A DNA stretch of 64,000 bases from Vibrio bivalvicida (GCF_001399455.2 NZ_LLEI02000053.1:104141-168140), one strand, 5' to 3'. Shown: positions 8,736-17,316, counted from the first letter of the stretch. Program-made: numbers and translations. Notes: generated by a model from the sequence alone, not told the origin.

Positions 8736-8865
8736 AGTGCTATCTCCGTATTCTGTTTTTTATTAGCAGCGTTGTGAACTGGCTATATTCCAAACTAAGA
8801 ATTGGAGAACTGAAATATATTGTAATAAATAGAAATAAAATAAATAACTTAGTAATAGTACTTAA

Positions 8866-8879
8866 TTGTTCAAGATCAA
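8866..8879. promoter_or_regulatory. FNR-like site, nrfA side
   Basis: TTGTTcaagATCAA matches the FNR consensus TTGAT-N4-ATCAA at nine of ten positions. It lies about 130 nt upstream of the nrfA start, as expected for an anaerobically induced promoter. Confidence 0.65.
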
Positions 8880-8915
8880 TTTTAGCAAGTGATCCAGTTC
8901 AAATTCACCTAGCTA

Positions 8916-8931
8916 TACCCCTTTAGGGTTA
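8916..8931. promoter_or_regulatory. NarP/NarL-type 7-2-7 site, nrfA side
   Basis: TACCCCT-TT-AGGGTTA is an inverted pair of heptamers in the 7-2-7 arrangement preferred by NarP (consensus TACYYMT). It is 37 nt from the nearby FNR-like site. Vibrios generally carry NarP/NarQ, so NarP is the likelier ligand; that protein is not in the window. Confidence 0.65.
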
Positions 8932-9006
8932 GTTGGTGTGTGTCTGTATAAGAAATGAAAACTGTTATCATCAATAACTTACAATATTGCCCTTTATATT
9001 GATAGG

Positions 9007-9020
9007 GTGATTAAGATCGA
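9007..9020. promoter_or_regulatory. FNR-like site, nrfB side
   Basis: GTGATtaagATCGA matches the FNR consensus at eight of ten positions. It lies 19 nt before the second NarP-type pair and about 190 nt upstream of nrfB. Weaker than the other FNR-like site. Confidence 0.45.
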
Positions 9021-9038
9021 ATTTTGAACAGTTTTGCC

Positions 9039-9054
9039 TACCCCTTTAGTGTAG
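9039..9054. promoter_or_regulatory. NarP-type 7-2-7 site, nrfB side
   Basis: TACCCCT-TT-AGTGTAG has one perfect heptamer and one degenerate partner with the same 2-nt gap as the nrfA-side site. It is also part of a larger palindrome, CCTAC...GTAGG. Confidence 0.5.
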
Positions 9055-9211
9055 GCGTTGTAATATATAATTTATTAGCGTTGTGGCTTTTCCAAAATAA
9101 GAATTGATCTCATTTGATGTGCTTTGAGCGCATTGAAGGATTTTAATTTTTAACCGTATTTTTAATTTGTTGATTGTTTTACGAATTAGTACGGAATAAG
9201 GAAAGGATAAT

Positions 9212-9805
9212 ATGGGCAATATAAAGTTGGCCATAGTCATAATGCTTAAGTCACTTCTAGCATTTTGCCTCTATGGTTATTCTCTTCATGCCGTAGCCGA
9301 CACTTCAACTGTGCAGTCTGAAGACAAATCCGCACGTCATGAAGTCACGCTTATCCGTGACAAGGATTATAAGTGTATCCAATGTCATAAGGATTCGCAG
9401 CAGACCATCCATCAAACGCACACCACTGAGAAATTTGAGCAGATCGGCAAAACGCTGAACTGTACCACCTGTCACGGAAACATCGGGCCTGACCATCGTG
9501 AAGGGGCGCCAGTAGTGACTAAGTACGCGCCAGCTCAATCACAGATGGGAAGCGACAAGGTGCAAATGCCGCATCAGGGAATACTTGATGCAAATAGCCA
9601 GTGTACCAACTGTCATACTTCAGAGCGGTTACATAAAGCGAGCTGGACGCATGACGTGCATGCCAAAAATCTTACCTGTTCAAATTGCCACAATGTTCAC
9701 GCTGAGAAGAAATCAAAAATTCTTAGTCTAGAACGTAAGGACAAAATCAAGATGTGCGTGGACTGTCACTCGGATATCACCCAGCTAAAAGAAGAGGAGA
9801 AGTAG
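9212..9805 (+). CDS. nrfB: Pentahaem cytochrome c electron donor NrfB
   Basis: Small periplasmic cytochrome that passes electrons from the NrfCD quinol dehydrogenase to NrfA. The 197-residue precursor has an N-terminal signal segment (about residues 5-29) and five CXXCH motifs: CIQCH 55, CTTCH 84, CTNCH 131, CSNCH 156 and CVDCH 182. E. coli NrfB is 188 residues with five haems, so size and count agree. An AGGAAAGGAT ribosome-binding region precedes ATG 9212. It is the first gene of nrfBCDE-dsbE-nrfF, with 1 nt to nrfC. Confidence 0.95.
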   Translation: MGNIKLAIVIMLKSLLAFCLYGYSLHAVADTSTVQSEDKSARHEVTLIRDKDYKCIQCHKDSQQTIHQTHTTEKFEQIGKTLNCTTCHGNIGPDHREGAPVVTKYAPAQSQMGSDKVQMPHQGILDANSQCTNCHTSERLHKASWTHDVHAKNLTCSNCHNVHAEKKSKILSLERKDKIKMCVDCHSDITQLKEEEK

Positions 9806-9806
9806 T

Positions 9807-10493
9807 ATGAGTTGCTCAAGACGAAACTTCTTAACTGGCGTAGGCGCAGTGATTTTTACCACTGGGGTTGCTGGTACCGCTGTCATCAGTAGTCGAAAAA
9901 CGTTGGCTAATGTTGGACAAGATGGCAACAAACTCTACGGAATGGTTCATGACGAAACGGCCTGCATCGGCTGTACCGCTTGTACGGATGCTTGTCGCGA
10001 CGTTAACAAGGTTCCTGAAGGCGTATCGCGCCTTGAAATTATACGCAGTGAGCCACAGGGAGAATTCCCGAATGTTGATTACCGTTTTACTCGCAAATCT
10101 TGTCAACATTGTGAAAACCCACCTTGTGTCTATGTGTGCCCAACAGGTGCGGCGTACAAAGATGAGAAAACAGGTATTGTTGATGTCCATAAAGAAAAAT
10201 GTGTCGGCTGTGGCTACTGTTTAGCCGCTTGTCCGTATCAAGTGCGTTTCTTTAACCCTGAAGATCACTCGGCTGATAAATGTAACTTCTGCCGCGATAC
10301 CAACCTTGCTAATGGCAAGTTGCCTGCTTGTGTAGAGTCTTGCCCAACTAAGGCACTGATATTTGGTGACCTCAACGATCCAAATAGTGAAATTAACCAA
10401 GTGCTAAACAGCGAAGTCGTTTATCGAGACAAGGCACACTTAGGCACTAAGCCTAAATTGTACAAAGTGCCTCATCAGAAAGGGGAGGTTTGA
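9807..10493 (+). CDS. nrfC: Iron-sulfur subunit of quinol dehydrogenase NrfC
   Basis: Periplasm-facing ferredoxin-like subunit linking membrane NrfD to NrfB. The 228-residue precursor starts with a twin-arginine signal (SRRNFLTG, residues 4-11). It has four cysteine clusters for four [4Fe-4S] centres: CIGCTACTDAC, CQHCENPPCVYVCP, CVGCGYCLAACP and CNFCRDTN...CVESCP. Pfam-type 4Fe-4S dicluster architecture is evident by eye. The stop TGA is immediately before the nrfD ribosome-binding region, so translation is likely coupled. Confidence 0.96.
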   Translation: MSCSRRNFLTGVGAVIFTTGVAGTAVISSRKTLANVGQDGNKLYGMVHDETACIGCTACTDACRDVNKVPEGVSRLEIIRSEPQGEFPNVDYRFTRKSCQHCENPPCVYVCPTGAAYKDEKTGIVDVHKEKCVGCGYCLAACPYQVRFFNPEDHSADKCNFCRDTNLANGKLPACVESCPTKALIFGDLNDPNSEINQVLNSEVVYRDKAHLGTKPKLYKVPHQKGEV

Positions 10494-10495
10494 TC

Positions 10496-11467
10496 ATGAA
10501 TGGTTTTGAAAGTGCATTCCAGTTTGACTCTCTGGTGTGGGATTGGATTATCGCGGTTTACTTGTTTCTGGCAGGTATGTCCGCTGGTGCAGTGATGATC
10601 GCACTTTACCTGCGACGTAAAGTGATTGAGGGAGATCCTGCTAATAACGGTATCTTGAAGGCAATGGCCTGGCTCGCACCGTTTGGTATCATCTCAGGTC
10701 TAACGATCTTGATTTTCCACCTTACCAAACCTTTGGAGTTCTGGAAGATCATGATTTACTTCAATATGAACTCCGTGATGTCGATGGGGGTTATCCTATT
10801 TCAGGTCTACATGATCGTGTTGTTTATCTGGATTGGCATTCTGTTCCGTCATCAAGTTATCAATTTTGCTGAAGGTAGACTACCTAGCAAGTTGCTCGAT
10901 TTTGTCGATGGATTCTTGATTAAATCAGGTAAATACAACAATGCTATTGAACTCTTTTTAGGCTTCCTTGCGGTTGTTCTTGCTGCTTATACTGGCTTCC
11001 TACTTTCAGCATTGAAAACATACCCAATGCTGAACAATCCAGTGTTGCCGATTTTGTTCTTGTTCTCCAGCCTTTCATCTGGAGCGGCTGCTTGTTTGAT
11101 GTTTGGCATTTTAGTGTTCAAAGAGTCAGCGACAAGTCCAAGTGTTTCTTGGGTGCATAGTTTCGAGCGTCCGGTTGTGATGTTTGAATTGTTCGTTTTG
11201 GTGACCTTCTTTACTGGGCTTATTTTTAGTGGTGGTCAGAATGAAGTCGCTGCTTGGAATGCGATCGGTGGTGGTTTTTGGTCGAACTGGTTCTGGTTTG
11301 GGGTAGTATTAATCGGCATGCTTTTACCTTTGACGCTAAATGCGGTTGCGCCAAAAGAGACGCGTCATAATGGTGGGTATATCTTTATGGTGACCACCTT
11401 AAGCTTGGTCGGTGTACTTATGTTACGAACCTTTATCCTCTATGCAGGCCAGATGACGGTAGTGTAA
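10496..11467 (+). CDS. nrfD: Membrane subunit of quinol dehydrogenase NrfD
   Basis: Integral membrane protein of the NrfD/PsrC family that oxidises quinol and transfers electrons to NrfC. About eight or nine hydrophobic helices cover the 323 residues. N-terminal WDWIIAVYLFLAGMSAGA is the family signature. ATG 10496 follows GGGGAGG (10482-10488) with a 7-nt spacer; a TTG at 10490 in the same frame overlaps the nrfC stop and is less likely. Confidence 0.94.
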   Translation: MNGFESAFQFDSLVWDWIIAVYLFLAGMSAGAVMIALYLRRKVIEGDPANNGILKAMAWLAPFGIISGLTILIFHLTKPLEFWKIMIYFNMNSVMSMGVILFQVYMIVLFIWIGILFRHQVINFAEGRLPSKLLDFVDGFLIKSGKYNNAIELFLGFLAVVLAAYTGFLLSALKTYPMLNNPVLPILFLFSSLSSGAAACLMFGILVFKESATSPSVSWVHSFERPVVMFELFVLVTFFTGLIFSGGQNEVAAWNAIGGGFWSNWFWFGVVLIGMLLPLTLNAVAPKETRHNGGYIFMVTTLSLVGVLMLRTFILYAGQMTVV

Positions 11468-11469
11468 GT

Positions 11470-13365
11470 ATGGTCGGAGAGCTAGGGCACTTTGCATTAG
11501 TCTGGGTCGCGGTTTCAAGTTCGCTTATCTCGGCGGCTTATGTATGGAACAGATGGCAAAAGCGAAGTGCCGCTCTCTCTTTATCATTGTTAGCAAGGCT
11601 TAATGGCGTTGTTGCGTCGTTAAGCCTTGTCCTTCTTGGCTACCTATTTGTTAGTGATCAGTTCCAGTTTAACTATGTCGCCTCTCACTCAAACACTGCG
11701 CTGCCTGATTTCTTCAAAATTGCCGCGGTGTGGGGAGGACACGAAGGGTCGATGCTGTTTTGGGTGTTCACTTTAGCGATCTGGTCGGCCTGCATCTCTT
11801 TTGTTCAACAGACTTCTAAAAAATACCTCGATGACGTGCTGTGGGTAATGCAATTGTTTATCGCTGCGTTTGCTTGGTTCACTCTGATCGCTTCCAATCC
11901 ATTCTCTTATGCTGAAGTTTGGTTAGAGCAAGGTCGAGACCTCAATCCAATGCTGCAAGACATCGGATTGATCTTCCATCCACCGCTGCTTTATCTGGGT
12001 TACATCGGGTTTTCTACCGTGTTGGCATTTGCACTCGCTGCGCTGATGCAAGAAACGTTCGTTGATGACTGGGTAAAGCTCGCGGCACCTTGGGCAATAT
12101 CTGCGTGGGCGTTTTTGACGCTGGGCATTTTGGTGGGTTCATGGTGGGCCTATAATGAACTAGGCTGGGGAGGCTGGTGGTTTTGGGATCCTGTTGAAAA
12201 TGCGTCACTTCTGCCGTGGTTAACAGGGACTGCATTACTGCACGCTTTACTTGCAGCTAACCGCTATCAACAGCAGCGAAGAACTGCACTGGCGCTAGCA
12301 TTGGTGACTTTTAGCCTGAGTATTCTAGGCACTTTTATTGTGCGCTCTGGCGTACTGACATCAGTACACGCTTTTGCGGTGGATCCTGGAAAAGGGCTTG
12401 CTCTGTTAGCGATTCTCGCCGTGACCTTGATTGGTTCATTTGCCTTGCTGTTTGAGCGAGGCGAGGCAATCAAGAGTCAACATGTTCAATCGCTCTTTGG
12501 GCGCAGCTATCTCGCCATCGCTTCTGTCGGCATGCTTGCGGTGGCGGCGTTTACTGTTTTTCTCGGTACTTTCTATCCTATGGTGTATGAACTTGTAGGG
12601 TTAGGCTCGGTGTCGGTTGGCGCTCCTTACTTTAATACCTTGTTCCTACCTTTAGTTCTGCTTGCTCTCATTGGTATGGGGTTGGTTCCATTACTCAAGT
12701 GGCATAAAGGCAGTCACTATTCCAAACAGCAGATCATTTTGATGTTTCTCACCTCTATGCTTACCGGCACGGTGGTGTATTGGCTGCAAGATATGTGGTT
12801 CTCGCTGTCCACCTCGATGGTATGGGGGTTAGGGGCCTGGGTGATAATCAGTCATCTACTATTGGTAGTGAAGCAGCAAAAGCTAACCTTTATGGTGCTT
12901 GCTCACATTGGTCTGGCGACAAGCAGTATTGGTGCAGTAATGAATGCAGAACACTCTTTCGAAGTGAACCATAAAATGACAGCGGGCAGCTCTTTAGAAT
13001 TTGGCGAGTGGCAAGTTGAGCACCTTGATACTCATTGGGTTATCGGCCCTAACTATACAGCAGAACAGGCGGAGTTGAGATTCTCCTCAGAACAGCGAAG
13101 CTTTACTCTGATACCAGAGCGTCGTCATTATCCTGTTCGGGTGATGAATATGAGTGAGCCTGCGATCCAACCATTTTGGCATGGTGATTACTATGTGACG
13201 CTGGGCAGTAAAGTTGATGCTGATTCTTATGCGGTCAAGATCCAATATAAGGCGTATATCAGTTGGATTTGGGGCGGGGCGCTAGTCGCTATGCTCGGTG
13301 CTGTGTTACCTTTTCTCTCTCGTCGACGAAAGGAAGTGGCTCATGGTTTTATCAAGCAAGCATAA
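11470..13365 (+). CDS. nrfE: CcmF-family haem lyase subunit NrfE
   Basis: Multispanning membrane component of the dedicated haem lyase needed for the NrfA CXXCK haem. The tryptophan-rich haem-handling motif WGGWWFWDPVENASLLPW is present (about residues 233-250), with the WGGHEGSMLFW segment near residue 87 and many membrane helices. At 631 residues it is closer in length to CcmF than to the shorter E. coli NrfE, so context rather than sequence makes it NrfE. It starts 2 nt after nrfD and overlaps the DsbE-like gene by 23 nt. Confidence 0.9.
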   Translation: MVGELGHFALVWVAVSSSLISAAYVWNRWQKRSAALSLSLLARLNGVVASLSLVLLGYLFVSDQFQFNYVASHSNTALPDFFKIAAVWGGHEGSMLFWVFTLAIWSACISFVQQTSKKYLDDVLWVMQLFIAAFAWFTLIASNPFSYAEVWLEQGRDLNPMLQDIGLIFHPPLLYLGYIGFSTVLAFALAALMQETFVDDWVKLAAPWAISAWAFLTLGILVGSWWAYNELGWGGWWFWDPVENASLLPWLTGTALLHALLAANRYQQQRRTALALALVTFSLSILGTFIVRSGVLTSVHAFAVDPGKGLALLAILAVTLIGSFALLFERGEAIKSQHVQSLFGRSYLAIASVGMLAVAAFTVFLGTFYPMVYELVGLGSVSVGAPYFNTLFLPLVLLALIGMGLVPLLKWHKGSHYSKQQIILMFLTSMLTGTVVYWLQDMWFSLSTSMVWGLGAWVIISHLLLVVKQQKLTFMVLAHIGLATSSIGAVMNAEHSFEVNHKMTAGSSLEFGEWQVEHLDTHWVIGPNYTAEQAELRFSSEQRSFTLIPERRHYPVRVMNMSEPAIQPFWHGDYYVTLGSKVDADSYAVKIQYKAYISWIWGGALVAMLGAVLPFLSRRRKEVAHGFIKQA

Positions 13366-13882
13366 AATTACCCTGTTTACCGTGGTTTTATTGGGTTTTA
13401 TTGGCTTTCTTGTCGCAGGGCTTAACACACAGCAGTTTGGTCCAGCCTCTCAGCCCGTGGTTAGGCAGTTTCCAACACAATCGATAGCGTTGCTTATGAA
13501 GCAGGAACAAGCGCAAAGCACACAGCTATTGCGCCATAAATATCAGCTAGTGAATGTATGGGCATCGTGGTGTGGCGTATGTCGTAAAGAACATGCTTAC
13601 CTCAATCAGCTAGCGAAACTCGGCATTCCTATCATTGGATTAAATTACCGTGATCAACGCTCAGGTGCGGTAAATTATCTTGGACAGCTTGGTAATCCCT
13701 ATAGTGAAGTCATGTTCGACCCCAAAGGCGTACTCTCTCTAGATCTCGGAGTAGTAGGAACGCCAGAAACTTACCTCGTCGATCAAAATGGGGCGATTGT
13801 TTATAAACATCTCGGCGTACTGAATCAAAAAGTATGGGACAAGCATTTTTCTGACTTCTTTGATAGTGGGGCGAACTCATGA
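13343..13882 (+). CDS. DsbE/CcmG-like thioredoxin of the nrf operon
   Basis: A 179-residue membrane-anchored periplasmic thioredoxin, expected to reduce apocytochrome cysteines before haem attachment. An N-terminal anchor (residues 9-27) is followed by a thioredoxin fold with active site WASWCGVCRKEH (about residues 73-84), and the cis-proline segment GTPETYLVD comes later. The DsbE family usually shows WCPTC, so CGVC is unusual. ATG 13343 has AGGAAG upstream; the frame extends to 13298 inside nrfE without a good site. It overlaps nrfF by 4 nt. Confidence 0.88.
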   Translation: MVLSSKHKITLFTVVLLGFIGFLVAGLNTQQFGPASQPVVRQFPTQSIALLMKQEQAQSTQLLRHKYQLVNVWASWCGVCRKEHAYLNQLAKLGIPIIGLNYRDQRSGAVNYLGQLGNPYSEVMFDPKGVLSLDLGVVGTPETYLVDQNGAIVYKHLGVLNQKVWDKHFSDFFDSGANS

Positions 13883-14334
13883 GCTTAAGGTTGGTTTTTG
13901 TGCAGTCGCTGTTGTTATTGCTTTCGATAGTAGCGCCACTAAGTCTTGTGAGTGCAAACCAAGATATCTTTGCAGCGGCTACGACAGAGCAAAACGTTCA
14001 AGTCGAGCTGTTTCAATTTGATTCCCCACACAAACAAAAGGTTGCGATTGAACTGGCAAAATCGCTACGTTGCCCACAGTGCCAGAATCAAAACTTAGTC
14101 GAGTCAAACTCGCCGATCGCGAAAGACCTACGCTTGATTGTGTTTAGTAAAATCAACCAAGGACAAAGTGAGCAGCAAGTGATTGATTTTATGACAGCTC
14201 GATATGGCGAATTTGTTCTTTATAAGCCGGCCTTTAGCGCTAGCAATGCACTACTTTGGTTAGCGCCTGCTTTGCTTCTTCTGCTCTTTTTTGTCGTTTC
14301 GTTTAAACGAGTCCGAACCAAGCATCAGCAATAA
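13879..14334 (+). CDS. nrfF: CcmH/NrfF-family haem lyase thiol subunit
   Basis: Membrane-anchored periplasmic thiol protein of the NrfEFG lyase. The 151 residues contain a signal peptide (1-26), the hallmark LRCPQCQNQNLVESNSPIA (around residue 62) with the redox CPQC, an FMTARYGEFVLYKP segment, and a C-terminal membrane helix (about 123-142) followed by basic residues. The ATGA overlap with the dsbE-like gene indicates coupled translation. It is the last gene of the nrfB operon; no obvious terminator follows within 80 nt. Confidence 0.93.
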   Translation: MSLRLVFVQSLLLLLSIVAPLSLVSANQDIFAAATTEQNVQVELFQFDSPHKQKVAIELAKSLRCPQCQNQNLVESNSPIAKDLRLIVFSKINQGQSEQQVIDFMTARYGEFVLYKPAFSASNALLWLAPALLLLLFFVVSFKRVRTKHQQ

Positions 14335-14422
14335 TCTCGCTGTGGCTATTCGCTATTATCTATCACTCTAATATGCAATAACTGATAGCAAAATACGCTA
14401 ATTGGTATAGAGTGGAGTCTAA

Positions 14423-14905
14423 TTGAATTCAAGCAGTGACATAGCAGTGCGTTACGCGTTAGAGCAATATGATAAACATGGTTTTTTAAGAGCGCCGAAA
14501 CTGGTTTGGTTAGCGTGGCTGTTCTTAGCCAAAGCTTGGGTCGTGTTTGTGGTCGCCGGTGCTAGCCGCGAGAGTGGCAGTAAAATTCTTTCGATAGTTT
14601 ACCCTGATCACAATATGCTTTATCTCGGGCTAGCGATGGGGATTCCGAGTATCCTATTAATGTGGATGGTGAGTCTGCGCAGCCCAGAGCGAGCATGGAT
14701 AAATCACTTAGTGGCATACGGCAGAGGGATTACGCTTGTGACCGCAGCTGCTCAACTGTCTCAAACTTTGTATCATGTCTATCTAGTCCATGGCGCATTT
14801 AGCTGGACAAATGGCGCTGTGATGTTGTTGCTATTATGGTTGATTATTTACTTCGCAAAGAGTCGTAGTGTCAGAGATAGCTTTCGGAAAGTTCCGACAC
14901 AGTAA
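14423..14905 (+). CDS. DUF2919 inner-membrane protein
   Basis: A 160-residue membrane protein with about four helices and a short N-terminal motif (YDKHGFLRAPKLVWLAWLFLAK) typical of DUF2919. The probable start is TTG at 14423: GGAG at 14414-14417 is ideally spaced, and no ATG is available before the conserved start of the domain. Function is unknown. It stands alone between nrfF and the Dyp peroxidase. Confidence 0.75.
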   Translation: MNSSSDIAVRYALEQYDKHGFLRAPKLVWLAWLFLAKAWVVFVVAGASRESGSKILSIVYPDHNMLYLGLAMGIPSILLMWMVSLRSPERAWINHLVAYGRGITLVTAAAQLSQTLYHVYLVHGAFSWTNGAVMLLLLWLIIYFAKSRSVRDSFRKVPTQ

Positions 14906-14987
14906 ACTTCCCCAGTGATGATCGCCATCAATATACAAAATTAATAACGAAATACACTGAGCAAAAAAATCGAGTGAGGAATTAAAA

Positions 14988-15890
14988 ATGTCATACCCTC
15001 AAAGTGCAATTCTTCCTGAAGCAGGTCCTTTCGCGCAATACACCTTGCTTAAGGTCAATCAAAACGAAACCAAAGTGTTGGAGCAGCTTCAAGCTCTACC
15101 GACTCTAGTTGAAGAACTCAATAAGCAGCAACCCGGTGCAGAGTTAACCCTGTCGATTGGTTTTACTAAGGCATTTTGGAGCAAGCTTGATGTGGCTATG
15201 CCAGCAGAGCTCATCGACTTCCCACAACTTGGTGAAGGCGATGCAGTTGCGCCTAGTTCTGATGTTGATGTATTGATTCACTGTCACTCGAACCGTCATG
15301 ACCTGCATTTTTACCTGTTGCGTAAGCTCTTTGCGCTAGCGTCTGAATATGTTTCCGTCATTGATGAAACTTACGGCTACCGCTATCTAGATTCACGTGA
15401 TATGACGGATTTTGTCGATGGTACGGAAAACCCGAAACAAGCTCAGCGTGAGGAAGTAGCGATCATTCCACAAGGGGAGTTTGCTGGTGGAAGCTATGTT
15501 ATGGTGCAGCGTTTTATTCATGATCTGCCTTCTTGGAACCGCCTTAATGTTTCCGCGCAAGAGAAAGTGATCGGACGTACTAAGCCTGACTCAATTGAAC
15601 TGGATGATGTTCCTGCAGCGTCGCATGTAGGGCGAGTCGATATTAAAGAAGAGGGCAAAGGGTTGAAGATTGTTCGTCATAGTTTGCCTTACGGTAGTGT
15701 TTCTGGTGAGCATGGTCTGTTGTTTATCGCGTATTGCAATACACTGCACAATTTTAAAGCGATGCTAGAAAGCATGTATGGTGTTACGGACGGTAAAACG
15801 GACCAACTCCTGCGTTTTACCAAAGCCGTAACGGGCGCATACTTGTTTGTACCTTCAAGTGATATGCTTGCGAGTTTAAAGCTTAAGTAG
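14988..15890 (+). CDS. Dyp-type haem peroxidase
   Basis: A 300-residue dye-decolourising peroxidase, probably class B. The family GxxDG motif is FVDGTEN (about residues 143-149), supplying the distal aspartate. The proximal histidine lies in AASHVGRVD (about residue 213), and the distal arginine in KIVRHSLPYG (about 233). There is no signal peptide, so it is cytoplasmic unless packed in an encapsulin; no encapsulin gene or C-terminal targeting tail is visible. The substrate is unknown. A terminator follows at 15922. Confidence 0.93.
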   Translation: MSYPQSAILPEAGPFAQYTLLKVNQNETKVLEQLQALPTLVEELNKQQPGAELTLSIGFTKAFWSKLDVAMPAELIDFPQLGEGDAVAPSSDVDVLIHCHSNRHDLHFYLLRKLFALASEYVSVIDETYGYRYLDSRDMTDFVDGTENPKQAQREEVAIIPQGEFAGGSYVMVQRFIHDLPSWNRLNVSAQEKVIGRTKPDSIELDDVPAASHVGRVDIKEEGKGLKIVRHSLPYGSVSGEHGLLFIAYCNTLHNFKAMLESMYGVTDGKTDQLLRFTKAVTGAYLFVPSSDMLASLKLK

Positions 15891-15921
15891 AACGATACAA
15901 TTATCTATACTTCAACGATTT

Positions 15922-15949
15922 AAAACCGAACTTTAGTGTTCGGTTTTTT
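15922..15949 (+). terminator. Terminator after Dyp peroxidase
   Basis: Stem AAAACCGAAC / GTTCGGTTTT with a 6-nt loop and T6 run. Confidence 0.88.
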
Positions 15950-15961
15950 GCATTTATTCGT

Positions 15962-15987
15962 TAAAGAAAACCTGTATTTGCCGATAA
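15962..15987 (+). promoter_or_regulatory. Sigma-28 promoter of first flagellin gene
   Basis: TAAA (15962-15965), 14 nt, then GCCGATAA (15980-15987), an exact -10 match to the FliA consensus TAAA-N15-GCCGATAA with spacing one nucleotide short. Confidence 0.8.
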
Positions 15988-16020
15988 AGAGAGTAACCCG
16001 AGAAAGGACATCATCACTTT

Positions 16021-17154
16021 ATGACCATTACTGTTAATACTAATGTCTCAGCAATGACTGCTCAGCGGCACTTGACCAATGCGACAGACATGCTGAATCA
16101 ATCTCTGGAGAGACTCTCTTCAGGGTATCGTATTAACAGTGCTAAAGATGATGCTGCTGGCCTACAGATTTCAAATCGTCTTGAATCACAGATGCGTGGT
16201 TTAGACGTGGCTATGCGTAATGCCAATGATGGAATATCTATAATGCAAACGGCAGAAGGAGCGATGAATGAAACCACCAACCTTCTGCAACGGATGCGAG
16301 ATCTGTCATTGCAATCGGCTAATGGTTCAAATAGTCATGCGGAACGAGTTGCATTACAAGAAGAAATGGCTGCTTTAAACGATGAATTGAATAGAATTGC
16401 TGAAACCACCTCTTTTGGTGGTCGAAAACTGCTCAATGGCTCGTTTTCCTCCTCTTCTTTTCAGATTGGAGCAAGTTCGGGTGAAGCGGTACAAGTGTCG
16501 CTAAAAAATATGCGTTCTGACAGTCTGGATATGGGGGGCTTTAGCTATCTTGCCGCAGGCAAAGCAGATAATAACTGGCAAGTCACGCAGGGTAACGATC
16601 AATTGGTGATGGAATATACTAATGCCCAAGGCCAGCAAGAGTCGATAAATATCGAAGCAAAAATCGGTGACGACATTGAAGAGTTAGCGACCTATATTAA
16701 CGGTCAAACTGATAAGGTTTCTGCATCGGTTAATGAAGAAGGACAACTGCAAATCTTTATGGCTGGCCATGAAACTTCAGGCACCATCTCGTTTTCTGGC
16801 AGTTTGGCGAGCCAACTAAATATGAACCTTGATGGCTATGAAGCGGTTGATAATATAGATATTTCCCTGGTTGGGGGGGCCCAACGTGCAGTTTCAGTGA
16901 TTGATACTGCTCTTAAATATGTTGATAGCCACCGAGCTGAATTAGGTGCGATGCAAAATCGTTTCAATCACGCCATTAATAATCTCTCTAACGTTAATGA
17001 AAACTTGTCGGCTTCGAATAGCCGTATCAAAGATACTGACTACGCCAAAGAAACCACTCAGCTAGTTAAGCAGCAGATCTTACAACAGGTGAGCACTTCT
17101 ATCTTGGCTCAGGCGAAGCAACAGCCGAATCTTGCTTTAACTTTATTGGGCTAA
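16021..17154 (+). CDS. flaF: Polar flagellin (FlaF type)
   Basis: Filament subunit exported by the flagellar type III system. The 377 residues show the flagellin N-terminal D0/D1 region (NTNVSAMTAQRHL to about residue 140) and the C-terminal D1/D0 region ending in LALTLLG; the middle is variable. It is the first of three tandem paralogues, in the order known as flaF-flaB-flaA in V. parahaemolyticus, so the name is by position. The candidate ribosome-binding site AAAGGA is 12 nt from ATG, suggesting weak translation. The gene carries a G7 run at 16873-16879. Confidence 0.9.
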   Translation: MTITVNTNVSAMTAQRHLTNATDMLNQSLERLSSGYRINSAKDDAAGLQISNRLESQMRGLDVAMRNANDGISIMQTAEGAMNETTNLLQRMRDLSLQSANGSNSHAERVALQEEMAALNDELNRIAETTSFGGRKLLNGSFSSSSFQIGASSGEAVQVSLKNMRSDSLDMGGFSYLAAGKADNNWQVTQGNDQLVMEYTNAQGQQESINIEAKIGDDIEELATYINGQTDKVSASVNEEGQLQIFMAGHETSGTISFSGSLASQLNMNLDGYEAVDNIDISLVGGAQRAVSVIDTALKYVDSHRAELGAMQNRFNHAINNLSNVNENLSASNSRIKDTDYAKETTQLVKQQILQQVSTSILAQAKQQPNLALTLLG

Positions 17155-17289
17155 TTCTCAAAAAAGAGAATGTTATCGACAAGCGAATCGAAAGCTTTAG
17201 CGAAAAAATTACTTAATTTGCAGTTTTCTCCCTTTAGTCACGCTTTCCCTACCAAATGAACTTTTTTCAAAAAAAACTCAAAAAAATCC

Positions 17290-17316
17290 TCAAGGTTTTC
17301 TTATTCACGCCGTTAA
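17290..17316 (+). promoter_or_regulatory. Sigma-28 promoter of second flagellin gene
   Basis: TCAA (17290-17293), exactly 15 nt, then GCCGTTAA (17309-17316); fits the FliA consensus with one mismatch in each element. It leaves an 85-nt leader before ATG 17402. Confidence 0.75.

Larger units (their letters stand above)
8736..9211. other. nrfA-nrfB divergent regulatory region
   Basis: A 476-nt AT-rich stretch without a credible gene separates the two divergently transcribed nitrite-reduction operons. It contains two FNR-like palindromes (8866, 9007) and two NarP-type 7-2-7 heptamer pairs (8916, 9039), one set nearer each operon, listed separately. Promoter elements were not assigned with confidence. 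Confidence 0.7.

Noticed and set aside
8522..8926. Plus-strand frame across the nrfA 5' end
   Set aside because: It is antisense to the nrfA signal peptide and first haem region and enters the AT-rich regulatory region; no coding character.
14988..15890. Encapsulin cargo role for the Dyp peroxidase
   Set aside because: No encapsulin gene nearby and the C-terminus ends soon after the conserved fold without a recognisable targeting tail.
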